From: Pseudomonadales bacterium
GTDB taxonomy: Bacteria; Pseudomonadota; Gammaproteobacteria; Pseudomonadales; Azotimanducaceae
DNA length: 64,000 bases
Assembly (NCBI GenBank): GCA_041395945.1
Contig: JAWKZN010000001.1
Location: forward strand, 3,100,001 to 3,164,000
Direction: 5' to 3'
A program made the position numbers and the translations under genes. The stretch's first letter is position 1. Every line of letters begins with the position of its first letter. The notes under the pieces were generated by a model, which was given only the letters and a program-made list of their open reading frames with translations, was not told the origin of the DNA and did no database searches. This document shows positions 24,314-34,063 of this stretch, piece by piece.

Positions 24314-26299
24314 GTGAATTTCTTCCAGGCCCAGGACGACGCCAGGCGCAAGACCTTCCGTCTCGCGGTGCTTTTCGGCGCCGCGGTGATCTCGCTGGTG
24401 GTGCTCACCAACCTGCTGGTCGCCGCCGTCTTCCTGTGGACGCGAAATTACGCTTATCCACAACCGATGAGCCTTCCCGACCTGCTCGGTCAGCTGCCCC
24501 TGGCAACCTGGCTGTTCATAACCACCGGCGTGGTGGGTCTGATCGCGGTCGCGAGTCTCTACAAATTTCTCATGCTGCGGGGCGGCGGCCGCGCAGTTGC
24601 CGAATCTCTCGGTGGTCGGCCCCTGGGATACGACACCCTGGATCTGCCGGCCCGGCGCCTGCTCAATGTGGTCGAAGAAATGGCCATCGCCTCCGGCGTG
24701 CCGGTACCACCCGTTTACCTGATCGACGAACCCAGCATCAACGCCTTTGCCGCCGGATTCAGTCCCGATGATGCGGTGATCGGCATCAACCGCGGCACGC
24801 TGGACCATCTGAGCCGGGACGAGCTGCAGGGCGTGATCGCCCATGAGTTCAGCCACATCCTGAATGGCGATATGCGACTGAATCTGCGCCTGATTGCCGT
24901 TCTTCACGGCATCGTGTTCTTAAGCATGATCGGCTACGGCATTCTGCGCGGCAGCGCTTTTTCCGGTCGTCGCCGTTCGTCGGGTGGCGGCCTGCCGATT
25001 CTGCTGCTCGGTGTGGGGCTGCTTGTCATCGGTTACTCGGGTACCTTCTTCGGTAACCTCATCCGATCCGCTGTGAGCCGTCAGCGTGAATACCTCGCAG
25101 ACGCCGCAGCAGTGCAGTTCACCCGCAATCCTTCGGGTATTGCGGGTGCACTGAAGAAAATCGGCGGACTCAGCAGTGGCTCCCGCATCGATCTGCCGGC
25201 CGCCGCCGAGGCGAGCCATATGTTTTTCGGTCAGGTACGCACCCTGTTCCTGAACTCACTGATGGCCACCCATCCCCCTCTGGAACGACGCATCAGGGCG
25301 ATCGATCCGGCCTGGGACGGCCGCTTTCCCCGGACCATGGCGACGCCCGGCGAAGGCCAGACGGATGCACTGCAGGCAGACAGGGAAAGACCGGTTGCTG
25401 CCTTCGCAGGCTCGGTCGACACACCCACCGCCCCGGCATCGGCGCCGGGAGCTGCAACCTCGCCGGGGGATCCGGGCGCACCGGCTCGGGTTGTCGACAG
25501 CGTGGGTCGCCTCGATGCATCCGCTCTGGATGCCGCACGCACACTGATTGCTGGCACAGACGACCGGCTCAGAGCAGCCGCCCACGACCCCTGGGGCTGC
25601 CGCGCGCTGCTCTATGCGCTGCTGCTTGCCGATGATTCCGCCCATCGTGAGCGTCAACTCAGCTTCCTCAAGGAGCACGCGGATAACGGTGTCCCCGACC
25701 TGCTGGATGCCCTCTGGCCACTGACCCGGCATCTGGACGATCCGCACAGACTGCTGCTGGTGGAGATGGCCATTCCTGCGTTGAAGTCACTCTCCCATCC
25801 GCAGTATCAGCGCTTCATCGGTAATCTGATCGGGCTGATCAAGTCTGATCGGGTGATTGACCTCTTCGAGTGGGTCCTGCACCGGCTGCTGCTGAAGGAA
25901 GTGACCGCGCATTTCGAAGACCATCGACCGGTACGGGTCCGGCATCGAAAAATGAAGACCGTACACAGAGAAACATCCGAGCTGCTCTCTGCGCTTGCAC
26001 GCTCAGGAAACGAAGGTGATGCTGCCGCCCAGCAGCGTGCCTACACGGCTGGTGCGGCCACCCTGGAGATTGAGTTGCCCTTTGATCCGAACCACGATCC
26101 GAACTTCATGCGACTCAACGCCGCGATCAGCGTCCTGCGAACCCTCGCACCCCTGGTCAAGCCCCGGCTCATCAAGGCCTGCGCGGCTACCGCTCTCGAC
26201 GATGAGCGGATCTCCGCCCGGGAAGGCGCCCTGCTGCAGGGCGTTGCGGCCGCACTCGACTGCCCGCTGCCGCCCTCTATCTACAGCGCTTCGCGATGA
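24314..26299 (+). CDS. M48 family membrane metallopeptidase, long form
   Basis: The 661-residue product starts with GTG 24314. Two membrane helices (about 15-42 and 62-85) precede the zinc motif HEFSH (His177, Glu178, His181) in GVIAHEFSHILNGD. A second pair of helices lies around residues 195-255, and REYLADAAAVQF carries the third zinc ligand. So far it is HtpX-like. Beyond residue 330 there is a further 330-residue, Ala/Leu-rich helical extension that HtpX lacks. It overlaps ppx by 4 bp and follows lemA by 23 bp. It probably acts in inner-membrane quality control. Confidence 0.9.
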   Translation: MNFFQAQDDARRKTFRLAVLFGAAVISLVVLTNLLVAAVFLWTRNYAYPQPMSLPDLLGQLPLATWLFITTGVVGLIAVASLYKFLMLRGGGRAVAESLGGRPLGYDTLDLPARRLLNVVEEMAIASGVPVPPVYLIDEPSINAFAAGFSPDDAVIGINRGTLDHLSRDELQGVIAHEFSHILNGDMRLNLRLIAVLHGIVFLSMIGYGILRGSAFSGRRRSSGGGLPILLLGVGLLVIGYSGTFFGNLIRSAVSRQREYLADAAAVQFTRNPSGIAGALKKIGGLSSGSRIDLPAAAEASHMFFGQVRTLFLNSLMATHPPLERRIRAIDPAWDGRFPRTMATPGEGQTDALQADRERPVAAFAGSVDTPTAPASAPGAATSPGDPGAPARVVDSVGRLDASALDAARTLIAGTDDRLRAAAHDPWGCRALLYALLLADDSAHRERQLSFLKEHADNGVPDLLDALWPLTRHLDDPHRLLLVEMAIPALKSLSHPQYQRFIGNLIGLIKSDRVIDLFEWVLHRLLLKEVTAHFEDHRPVRVRHRKMKTVHRETSELLSALARSGNEGDAAAQQRAYTAGAATLEIELPFDPNHDPNFMRLNAAISVLRTLAPLVKPRLIKACAATALDDERISAREGALLQGVAAALDCPLPPSIYSASR

Positions 26300-27789
26300 C
26301 AGAAGCAGAAGCCCCGCAGGAGCGGCAGCTGGCCGCACTGGATCTGGGTTCCAACAGTTTCCATCTGCTGGTGGTCCAGGAGTCCGCAGGGCGCATCCAG
26401 GTGGTGGACAAGCTCCGGGAGATGGTCCGCATCGCCGACGGCCTCGACGAAGACAACCAGCTCGACCCCAAAGTCGCGGAGCGCGCCCTCGACTGCCTGG
26501 TACGCTTCGGGCAGAGACTGCGCGAGCTGGAGCCGGAAAATATCCGGATTGTCGGCACCAATACCCTGCGCCGTGCGCGCAATTCGGCTGATTTCATCAA
26601 ACGTGCGGAAGCACTGCTTGGCGCCAAGGTGGAGATCATTTCCGGACGGGAAGAGGCACGCCTCATCTATCTGGGTGTGTCCCATGCGCTGGAAGACAAC
26701 GCGGACCGACGCCTGGTGATCGACATCGGTGGCGGCAGCACCGAGCTGATCCTGGGTAGACATTCCCGGGCGGAGCGCATGGAGAGTCTCTACATGGGCT
26801 GTGTGGGAATCACCCGCGCGCACTTTTCCGACGGGCGGCTGCGCGGCAGTCAGTTCAAGGCAGCGATCGCCTCCGCGCGTCAGGAACTGGAGCCCATCGA
26901 GCAGAGCTACCGGGAGGCCGGGTGGGACACCGTCATCGGTGCATCAGGCACCATTCTCACCGCCCAGACCATCCTCGGCGAACTGCTGCCCGGAGGCTCA
27001 GGCATCACACTCAAAGCCCTGCACCATCTCCGCGAAGTCATTCAGGAAGCAAAGTCCATCGACAGGCTCAACCTGCCGGGTCTGCCTTCAGAACGTGCTC
27101 CGGTATTCGCCGGCGGACTCGCGGTGCTGATCGGCGTGTTCGAATCCTTAGGCATCGAACAGATGCAGGCAACCAGCGGCGCACTTCGGGAGGGACTCAT
27201 TCAGGACATGCTGGGCCGCGTGCATCATCAGGATGTGCGCGAAGGCAGCGTGCAGGATCTCTCCCGCCGTTATCACGTGGACCAGGCACATGCCCGCAGA
27301 GTGCGGGAATCGGCCATCGAACTGCTTGCCCAGGCCGCCCGGGACTGGCAGCTGACCGAAGCGGAAGATCGCCTGCTGCTGGGCTGGGCTGCGGAACTGC
27401 ACGAGATCGGCATGGACATCGCCCACAGCCAGTACCACAAGCACGGCGAATATCTTCTCAACAACATGGACATGCAGGGATTTTCGCGCCTCGACCAGCA
27501 CTACCTTGCCATGCTGGTACGCACCCATCGCCGGAAGTTTCCGACCGATCTGCCGGATATGAACGATCGCCTGATCCACCTCTCGGTACTGCTGCGGATC
27601 AGTGTGGTGCTGCACCGGAGCCGCAGCACCAGTCCCTTACCCCACATCAATCTGCGGGTTGGCCCGAAGAAAATCGAACTGGGCTTTCCGCACGGCTGGC
27701 TGGACGATCACCCGCTCACCCGCCTGGATATCGAACAGGAGACCCGCTATCTGAAGCCGGTCGGACTGGAGCTGTCTATCGCCGGCTGA
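26296..27789 (+). CDS. ppx: Exopolyphosphatase Ppx/GppA
   Basis: The 497-residue protein has the actin-like ATPase/phosphatase motifs ALDLGSNSFHLLVV near residue 15 and VIDIGGGSTELILG near 142, followed by an HD-type C-terminal domain. Length and layout match exopolyphosphatase/pppGpp phosphohydrolase. It would degrade polyphosphate made by Ppk1, whose gene converges on it with only 3 bp between the stops. It is coupled to the M48 gene by an ATGA overlap. Confidence 0.93.
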   Translation: MTEAEAPQERQLAALDLGSNSFHLLVVQESAGRIQVVDKLREMVRIADGLDEDNQLDPKVAERALDCLVRFGQRLRELEPENIRIVGTNTLRRARNSADFIKRAEALLGAKVEIISGREEARLIYLGVSHALEDNADRRLVIDIGGGSTELILGRHSRAERMESLYMGCVGITRAHFSDGRLRGSQFKAAIASARQELEPIEQSYREAGWDTVIGASGTILTAQTILGELLPGGSGITLKALHHLREVIQEAKSIDRLNLPGLPSERAPVFAGGLAVLIGVFESLGIEQMQATSGALREGLIQDMLGRVHHQDVREGSVQDLSRRYHVDQAHARRVRESAIELLAQAARDWQLTEAEDRLLLGWAAELHEIGMDIAHSQYHKHGEYLLNNMDMQGFSRLDQHYLAMLVRTHRRKFPTDLPDMNDRLIHLSVLLRISVVLHRSRSTSPLPHINLRVGPKKIELGFPHGWLDDHPLTRLDIEQETRYLKPVGLELSIAG

Positions 27790-27792
27790 TCG

Positions 27793-29859
27793 TCAGTCGC
27801 CGGCGAGTTCAGCCAGCAGGGCTTCCTGCGCACTGCGTTTTTTTGCAGTACCCGGCTGGATCTGCTCATAACCGCCATCCGCGCCGAGCAGCCACGCCTG
27901 ACAGTTGTCGGAAAGGTAGTAGCGGCACTCCCGCAGGATGCGGCTGCGCAGCGCTTCGTTTTCTATCGGAAAACAGGTTTCCACACGGTTGAAGAAATTT
28001 CTGCCCATCCAGTCTGCGCTGGAGAGATAGAGGCGGGGCTGTTCGCCATTCTGGAAATAGAACACCCGGGTGTGTTCGAGAAAACGCCCGATGATGGAAC
28101 GCACCTGAATGTTATCCGACACGCCCTTCACCCGCGGCCGCAGCGAGCAGATACCGCGCACGACCAGATCGATCTTTACCCCGGCCTGGGAGGCGCGGTA
28201 GAGCGCCTGGATCACCTGGGGCTCGATGAGCGAATTCATCTTCGCATAGAGGTAGGCACGCTCTCCCGCTCTTGCACGATCCGCCTCCTGCTCAATCATG
28301 CCGATGATCGACTTATGCAGCGTGAAGGGTGACTGCAGCAGCTTCTTCAGCCGACCGGCCTTGCCCATGGAAGTGAGCTGCTGGAAGAGCTGCTGCACGT
28401 CTTCACCCATATCCGGATCACAGGTGAAAAGCCCGTAATCCGTGTAGAGGCGGGTAGTGCGCTGATGATAGTTGCCGGTACCCAGATGCACATAGCGTCG
28501 CAGACTGCGCCCTTCCCGCCGGATCACCATGCTCATCTTGGCGTGGGTTTTGTGTCCGACCACACCGTAGACCACCTGCACGCCGACACTCTGCAGGTGG
28601 TTGGCCAGTTCGATATTGGCTTCCTCATCGAAGCGCGCGCGTAACTCGATTACCACCAGCACTTCCTTGCCGCTGGCCGCAGCGCTGGTCAGCGCTTCAA
28701 CTACCGCTGAATCCAGGCCCGTGCGATAAAGTGTCTGGCGGATGGAAAGCACCTGGGGATCGGCCGCAGCCTGGCGCAGAAAGTCGATGAAAGGCGCGAA
28801 AGACTCGAAGGGATGCAGCAGCAGGATGTCGCCTTCACGGATGGACTCGAAGATGTCGGCACTGCCGCGCAGGCGTTCCGGTACTTTCGGGGTGAAGCCT
28901 GGATATTTGAGCTCTCCCCGTTCCACCAGGTCGGGTATGGCCGCCAGCCGCATCAGATTCACCGGACCACTGCAGCGGTACACGTCTTCCCGGGTAAGGC
29001 GGAACTGGGCTGCCAGGAAGGCCATCAGTTCTTCAGGGCAGTCATCGGCCACTTCAAGCCGCACCGCATCGCCGAAGCGCCGGGATGGCAGCTCACCCTC
29101 CAGTGCCCTCAGCAGATCGTCCACTTCTTCGAGATCCACAAACAGATCGCTGTTGCGGGTCACTCTGAACTGGTAGCAGCCCGCGGCGGTCATGCCGGAA
29201 AACAGCACATCCACATGTGCCTCGATCACCGAAGACAGCAGCACGAATTCGTATTCTGACTGAGCGCAGCTTTCCGGCAGCCGGATCACCCGGGGCAGCG
29301 CCCGGGGTGCCTGCACGATGGCCCGGCCGCTGCGACGTCCGTAGGCATCGTCACCTTCAAGATCGACGATGAAGGTCAGGCTCTTGTTCAGCGGCTGGGG
29401 AAAGGGATGCGCGGGATCCAGTGCGATCGGACTGATGATCGGCGCCAGCTCACGATTGAAGAAACGCTTCAGCCACTGCTGCTGTTTCGGATTCCAGACC
29501 TTTCGATCGAGCAGCCGGATGCCCTGCAGATCGAGCTGTGGCAGCAGCACTTCATTGAGGATCCGGTACTGCTCCGCCACCAGTTTCTCGGCAATCGGGC
29601 GCAGCTGGCGCAACTGCTCTGTGGGAGACAGATTGTCCGGACCACGCTGGGTGGCCCCGTAGGCTTCCTGCTGTTTGAGACCGGCGACCCGGATCTCGAA
29701 AAATTCATCCAGCACCGAATTCGCAATACACAGAAACTTCAACCGTTCCAGCAGCGGGATACCTTCGTCCCGGGACTGGGCAAGCACGCGACGGTTGAAT
29801 TCGAGCAGAGACAGCTCTCGATTGATGTAAAGTTCCGGACGTGTGAGATCAGCTTCCAT
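27793..29859 (-). CDS. ppk1: Polyphosphate kinase 1
   Basis: The 688-residue enzyme (from ATG 29859) has the four Ppk1 domains: N-terminal YINRELSLLEFNRRVL, head domain with FDVDLE-like VDLEEVDDLL, and the two phospholipase D-like C domains. The autophosphorylated His is His439 in KTHAKM, and IELRARFDEE and DWMGRNFFNRVE complete the active site. It polymerises the ATP gamma-phosphate into polyphosphate at the membrane. The frame is open 71 codons further upstream, but that part lacks family similarity and is rejected. AGGGAG lies 12 bases before the ATG. Confidence 0.94.
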   Translation of the reverse strand: MEADLTRPELYINRELSLLEFNRRVLAQSRDEGIPLLERLKFLCIANSVLDEFFEIRVAGLKQQEAYGATQRGPDNLSPTEQLRQLRPIAEKLVAEQYRILNEVLLPQLDLQGIRLLDRKVWNPKQQQWLKRFFNRELAPIISPIALDPAHPFPQPLNKSLTFIVDLEGDDAYGRRSGRAIVQAPRALPRVIRLPESCAQSEYEFVLLSSVIEAHVDVLFSGMTAAGCYQFRVTRNSDLFVDLEEVDDLLRALEGELPSRRFGDAVRLEVADDCPEELMAFLAAQFRLTREDVYRCSGPVNLMRLAAIPDLVERGELKYPGFTPKVPERLRGSADIFESIREGDILLLHPFESFAPFIDFLRQAAADPQVLSIRQTLYRTGLDSAVVEALTSAAASGKEVLVVIELRARFDEEANIELANHLQSVGVQVVYGVVGHKTHAKMSMVIRREGRSLRRYVHLGTGNYHQRTTRLYTDYGLFTCDPDMGEDVQQLFQQLTSMGKAGRLKKLLQSPFTLHKSIIGMIEQEADRARAGERAYLYAKMNSLIEPQVIQALYRASQAGVKIDLVVRGICSLRPRVKGVSDNIQVRSIIGRFLEHTRVFYFQNGEQPRLYLSSADWMGRNFFNRVETCFPIENEALRSRILRECRYYLSDNCQAWLLGADGGYEQIQPGTAKKRSAQEALLAELAGD

Positions 29860-29983
29860 CTGGCGGGTGTGCTCCCTGCACCTGTTTAACTGGCGGCACC
29901 CCAGGTCAGGCCGGTGGGTGCATTGCTCGCGACCGCACAGCTTAGCATCCGCACCATGAGGAAATTCTGACAATGGAAGTGCC

Positions 29984-30712
29984 ATGAGCCGCGACGACGT
30001 TTTCCGCACCGCCCAGCCCCAGCTCGTCGATTTCGCCTTTGACGAGCGGGTGGCAGCCGTATTTCCGGACATGATCCGTCGCTCGGTACCGGGATACGAA
30101 CTGGTGGTGCCGATGAGCGGATTGCTGGCTGCCCGCCAGTTGACCGGCTCCCCTACGCCGCTCGTCTACGATCTCGGCTGCTCCCTGGGCGCCACCGCCA
30201 TCGCCACCCTGCGCGCTGCCGACGCGCTCGGCATCGAGGCAATCCGTATCCGCGCAGTAGACGATTCCCGCGACATGCTCGATCGGGCCCAGACCCTGAT
30301 CGACGATCACCGGGTCGAGTTCATCGAGGCGGACGTGCGCCAGCTCCCCCTGGAACCCTGCGCTGCGGTGCTGATGAACTTTGTACTGCAGTTTATCCCA
30401 CCGGAAGACCGGACCGGCCTGCTGCGGAAAATCCATGACAGCCTCGCTCCCGAGGGCGCCCTCATCCTCGCCGAAAAGGTCCGCAGTGATGACCCTGAGG
30501 AACAGGCCTTCAACGACGCGGCACATCTGGATTTCAAGCGCGCAAACGGCTACTCGGAACTGGAGATCAGCCGTAAACGCAGTGCACTGGAGCGGGTAAT
30601 GATCGTCGACACCCCCGCAGCGCACATGAAACGCTTCGCCGCGGCCGGCTTTACCCGCTGCCGACAGTGGTACACCTGCCTGAACTGGGCAGCGTTTATT
30701 GTGCAGCCTTGA
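29984..30712 (+). CDS. cmoA: Carboxy-S-adenosyl-L-methionine synthase CmoA
   Basis: The 242-residue protein has FAFDERVAAVFPDMIRRSVPGY, SAM motif VYDLGCSLGA, the NFVLQFIPPEDR segment and the C-terminal FQCLNW-like YTCLNWAAFIV typical of CmoA. It converts SAM and prephenate into carboxy-SAM. GGAAG precedes ATG 29984. The cmoB start lies inside its end, so the pair is coupled and together makes the cmo5U34 precursor of wobble uridines in tRNA. Confidence 0.95.
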   Translation: MSRDDVFRTAQPQLVDFAFDERVAAVFPDMIRRSVPGYELVVPMSGLLAARQLTGSPTPLVYDLGCSLGATAIATLRAADALGIEAIRIRAVDDSRDMLDRAQTLIDDHRVEFIEADVRQLPLEPCAAVLMNFVLQFIPPEDRTGLLRKIHDSLAPEGALILAEKVRSDDPEEQAFNDAAHLDFKRANGYSELEISRKRSALERVMIVDTPAAHMKRFAAAGFTRCRQWYTCLNWAAFIVQP

Positions 30713-31739
30713 GCGACCTACGCAGAGGGTGAACGGCCGAACGCACATCGAGCGCCGGGTAACAGAAAATCTGGGCCCGTTATTCCAGGCATTCCCCGGT
30801 TGGCGCGCCCTCGCCGAGCCGGCGTGCGAGCAGATCACCCGGCACGGCACCAGTTCCGACTGGTTTGCCGCCCTCGATCGACTGCCGCGGCTGATTCCCA
30901 CCACAATCCGTCTCGACGACACCGTAACTATCGGTGGTACAGCGAGTTCTGAGGAGGAGGCCCGCCTGCGACAGGCGCTGCTCGACCTGCATCCCTGGCG
31001 TAAGGGGCCCTTCCGGCTGTTCGATGTGTTCATCGACAGCGAATGGCGCTCCGACTGGAAATGGCAGCGACTCGTACCCCATCTGCCGCATCTGCAGGGC
31101 GAGACCGTGCTCGATGTGGGAAGCGGCAACGGCTATTTCGGCTGGCGGCTGCTGGGAGCAGGTGCGGCCAGAGTGGTCAGTGTCGATCCGACCGCCCTGT
31201 TCTACCTGCAGCATCTGGCACTGAGCGGCTATGTGCACGCGCTGCGGCCCGAACTGCGCAACTGGCTGCTGCCCCTGCCCTTCGAGGCCCTGCCGGTCAC
31301 CCCCTTCGATACGGTGCTCAGCATGGGCGTGGTGTACCACAGGCGGGATCCACTGGAACACGTCCGTCAGCTCTTCGCATTCACCCGGCCTGGCGGTCGC
31401 GTGGTGCTGGAATCGCTGGTGGTGGCTGCCGAGGGGGGTCTGGCTCCCACTGACCGCTATGCCCGAATGCGCAATCTCGGGCAGATCCCTTCGACCACTC
31501 TCATGCGCCGCTGGCTGGAGACTGCGGGTTTTACCGACGTGCGGATCGTCGATATCACGGTAACCCGGCCAGCCGAACAGCGCCGCACAGACTGGATGAC
31601 CTTCGATTCACTCAGCGAAGCGCTGGATCCACAGGATCCATCGCGCACAATCGAGGGCCTCCCGGCACCCGTACGCGCCATCGCCATCGCCCGTCGCCCC
31701 GATCAGCCGGACTGCGCCCCGCAGCAACGAACACGGTAG
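30699..31739 (+). CDS. cmoB: tRNA U34 carboxymethyltransferase CmoB
   Basis: The 346-residue protein has the CmoB landmarks LLDLHPWRKGPFRLFDVFIDSEWRSDWKW (in parts), the SAM motif VLDVGSGNGYFGWRLLGAGA, VDPTALFYLQ, MGVVYHRRDPLEH and, in the C-terminus, RYARMRNLGQIPS and TDWMTFDSLSEALDP. It transfers the carboxymethyl group from carboxy-SAM to 5-hydroxyuridine 34. The start is uncertain: GTG 30699 overlaps cmoA by 14 bp, and GTG 30729 lies just after it. Confidence 0.94.
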   Translation: MCSLERPTQRVNGRTHIERRVTENLGPLFQAFPGWRALAEPACEQITRHGTSSDWFAALDRLPRLIPTTIRLDDTVTIGGTASSEEEARLRQALLDLHPWRKGPFRLFDVFIDSEWRSDWKWQRLVPHLPHLQGETVLDVGSGNGYFGWRLLGAGAARVVSVDPTALFYLQHLALSGYVHALRPELRNWLLPLPFEALPVTPFDTVLSMGVVYHRRDPLEHVRQLFAFTRPGGRVVLESLVVAAEGGLAPTDRYARMRNLGQIPSTTLMRRWLETAGFTDVRIVDITVTRPAEQRRTDWMTFDSLSEALDPQDPSRTIEGLPAPVRAIAIARRPDQPDCAPQQRTR

Positions 31740-31823
31740 ACTCCGGGCAACGACACCTGGTGGACTGTGGCGGGCATTTCGGTACAGTCCACCAGGTCCG
31801 AGGCCCTCTGGAAGCCTGCCCTC

Positions 31824-32204
31824 ATGATGATCGGCATCGTACCCATCTCCTTCCGCTTCCGCGGCAAACTACGCCGACTCGCGCAGATCTATCAGTGTTT
31901 CCGGGATCATCCGGACAAAGCCATGCATCCGATCGAGATTGCCCGCCACACGGGCATCGGTTTTGCGGAGGTCAACACGCGGCTCGAGTCCACGCCTGAA
32001 CTGTTTGTGAAGCTGCCGCGGCGGCCGGATGGTCTCACCCGCTACCGGCTCACCAGTTCCACAGCCACACGCACACCCGAAGAGGTCGAAAAGCTTCTGA
32101 TCACGGCGGACCGCAAGGAATCGCTGCTGCTCTACGCCTTCGGCACGATGGTGCTTTTCATTCTGCTCATCGTGCTGGCCATCATCGCCCCAATCTTCAA
32201 CTGA
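31824..32204 (+). CDS. Hypothetical protein with winged-helix-like region and C-terminal membrane helix
   Basis: From the ATG-ATG at 31824 the product is 126 residues; the frame is open to ATG 31767. A basic N-terminus (RFRGKLRRLAQIYQCF) leads into HPIEIARHTGIGFAEVNTRLES, which looks like a helix-turn-helix/winged-helix unit of the kind that reads a protein or DNA partner. A single C-terminal membrane helix follows (LLLYAFGTMVLFILLIVLAIIAP). I do not recognise the family. It lies 10 bp before the acyl-CoA dehydrogenase and may be co-transcribed. Confidence 0.6.
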   Translation: MMIGIVPISFRFRGKLRRLAQIYQCFRDHPDKAMHPIEIARHTGIGFAEVNTRLESTPELFVKLPRRPDGLTRYRLTSSTATRTPEEVEKLLITADRKESLLLYAFGTMVLFILLIVLAIIAPIFN

Positions 32205-32213
32205 GGATCCCCC

Positions 32214-33323
32214 ATGCCCGAGTCTCTGACCGAATCCGAAGCTGCACTCGCCCGGCGCGCCAGGGCGTTCGCCGTCGACGTGCTCCTGCCTGCGGCAGAT
32301 CTCGAGCCCGGCAAGGCGCGAGCGCTCATCATCGACGCGGCCCGCAAGGCGGGTTTCTATGCGATGACCCAGCCTGCCGCTTTCGGTGGCACGGAAGCGG
32401 GCGCGCTGGCGCTGACCATCGTGCGCGATGAACTTGCCGCCACTAACGCCCCTTTCACAGGACTCGTTTTCGGCCCGGGTCCCGGCGTACTCGGAGGCGC
32501 CAGCGGGCCGCTGCGGGACAGTCATCTGCAGCCTCTGCTCGAGGGCCGGCTGCGCGGCGCATTCGGCTTCACCGAGCCGGACGACGCCCCCCAGCCCACC
32601 ACCGCCGTGCGGGACGGCGATTTCTGGGTCGTCAACGGCCAGAAGTCCTATGTCACCGGCGGCTCGGACGCGGACTTCATCAACACCCTGGTGCAGATTC
32701 CGGACGGGGGACCGGGCATGCTGGTCATCGATACCGGCACCCCCGGGGTGGAACTGACACAACGCTTCGAATCCCTGGATGGCAGCCATCACGCCGCCTT
32801 CCGCTTCCACAACGCACTGGTACCCGCCAATCATCTGATCGGAACGCCCGGCGAGGGACTGCCGCGGGCCATGCGCCAGATCGGCGATACCCGGCTGGCC
32901 TTTGCAGCGACCTGTGCAGGTCAACTGCGCTGGGTGGACGAATACCTGACCGGCCACCTCAAATCACCCGATCGCACCGGCAAACCCCGGGGAGACAAGG
33001 AAGGCGTACGGTTGCGCTATGCGGAGGCCCGTATCCACTCCTTTGCAGCGCGCAGCATGGTCTATCGCACCGCCCGGCTGGCCGATCGTGGTGCCAACAT
33101 CGTTAACGAAGCCATCGCCTGCAAAGTCTTTGCGACGGAAGCCATTGGCGATGCGGTCGACAACGCCATTCAACTGGTGGGCGGCAACGCACTGATCCAG
33201 GGCCACCCGCTGGAGCGGCTGTACCGCCAGGTCCGTGCACTGCGCCTCGCCGAGGGTGGTAACGATGTGCTGCGCCTCAATCTCGCTCGCGGGCGACTGG
33301 ATCTGGGCAAGGGCGTGATCTGA
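32214..33323 (+). CDS. Acyl-CoA dehydrogenase family protein (divergent)
   Basis: The 369-residue protein has a recognisable acyl-CoA dehydrogenase frame: GFYAMTQPAAFGGTEAG, AFGFTEPDDAPQPTTAV in place of the usual TEPxxGSD, NGQKSYVTGGSDADF, VNEAIACKVFATEAIGDAVDNAIQLVGG and the terminal AEGGNDVLRLNLARG, with Glu in the usual catalytic region. The altered FAD-loop sequence (EPDDAP) and short length suggest a divergent subgroup. Substrate unknown. Confidence 0.82.
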   Translation: MPESLTESEAALARRARAFAVDVLLPAADLEPGKARALIIDAARKAGFYAMTQPAAFGGTEAGALALTIVRDELAATNAPFTGLVFGPGPGVLGGASGPLRDSHLQPLLEGRLRGAFGFTEPDDAPQPTTAVRDGDFWVVNGQKSYVTGGSDADFINTLVQIPDGGPGMLVIDTGTPGVELTQRFESLDGSHHAAFRFHNALVPANHLIGTPGEGLPRAMRQIGDTRLAFAATCAGQLRWVDEYLTGHLKSPDRTGKPRGDKEGVRLRYAEARIHSFAARSMVYRTARLADRGANIVNEAIACKVFATEAIGDAVDNAIQLVGGNALIQGHPLERLYRQVRALRLAEGGNDVLRLNLARGRLDLGKGVI

Positions 33324-33360
33324 GCGAACCCGGCAGCCGCCGACTGCCACCGACCCGAGA

Positions 33361-33984
33361 CTACTCCGGCGGCGACTTCAATCCGTACTGCTCCCGGGTC
33401 TGCTCCTTGGCCTGCGCGGACTTCTTGACCAGCACCAGCACAGCGCCGGTGCCACCCCGCCGCTGATCGGCGCTGTGGTAGGCGATCACCTGGGGTAACT
33501 GACCCAGCCAGTGCCTCACATAGCTTTTCAGCCGTGCCGGAGTGCGGCTCTGCTCGCCTCGGCCATGGGCAATCAGCACGGTTCGCCAGCCGCGCGCCTG
33601 TGCCTGCAGAAAAAACCGGTACACGGCCTCCCTCGCCTCCTTCACCGTGTGGTGGTGCAGATCAAGCGAGCCTTCGACGGGATACTGACCGCCACGCAGC
33701 CGGGTAAACACGGCGTGCTGCACACCGTCTTTTTTCCAGGCCAGGATTTCGCGAGGATCACAGGGCACAACTTCTGCCAGCGTCAGGGGATTCGGGTCAA
33801 CTGCAGGATGGCGGGTAATTCCCAGCGCCGCATTACGGCGCTCCTCCTGTGCAGGGGTGAGCTGGCCGGTTCTGGCGCTTTCACCGGTGAGCACCCGATC
33901 CTTTCTGCGACTCGACGGCGGCAGCGGGGCCACATCGCCCATCGCGCTCCTGAAGTCTGCGTCGTCATCGTCCACATCTGCCAT
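33361..33984 (-). CDS. Smr domain protein
   Basis: The 206-residue product (from ATG 33984) has an acidic start (MADVDDDDADF), a basic linker, and a C-terminal Smr domain: SLDLHHHTVKEAREAVYRF, the LIAHGRGEQS motif with His-Gly-Arg-Gly, and YVRHWLGQLPQVIAYHSADQRRGGTGAVLVLV. It resembles the stand-alone SmrA/YdaL-type proteins rather than MutS2. The Smr domain is a nuclease or RNA-cleavage fold. The frame continues upstream to 34065 but that part is not family-like. Confidence 0.9.
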   Translation of the reverse strand: MADVDDDDADFRSAMGDVAPLPPSSRRKDRVLTGESARTGQLTPAQEERRNAALGITRHPAVDPNPLTLAEVVPCDPREILAWKKDGVQHAVFTRLRGGQYPVEGSLDLHHHTVKEAREAVYRFFLQAQARGWRTVLIAHGRGEQSRTPARLKSYVRHWLGQLPQVIAYHSADQRRGGTGAVLVLVKKSAQAKEQTREQYGLKSPPE

Positions 33985-34063
33985 GCGCCTAGGAGAACCC
34001 GACACCGGCAACAGTTCAAGCCCGATGTATGATGGCCTCACCGGACAGAAGCAGGGGTGAGCC

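Noticed and set aside
29860..30072. N-terminal extension of ppk1
   Set aside because: 71 codons without family similarity, overlapping the upstream region of cmoA.
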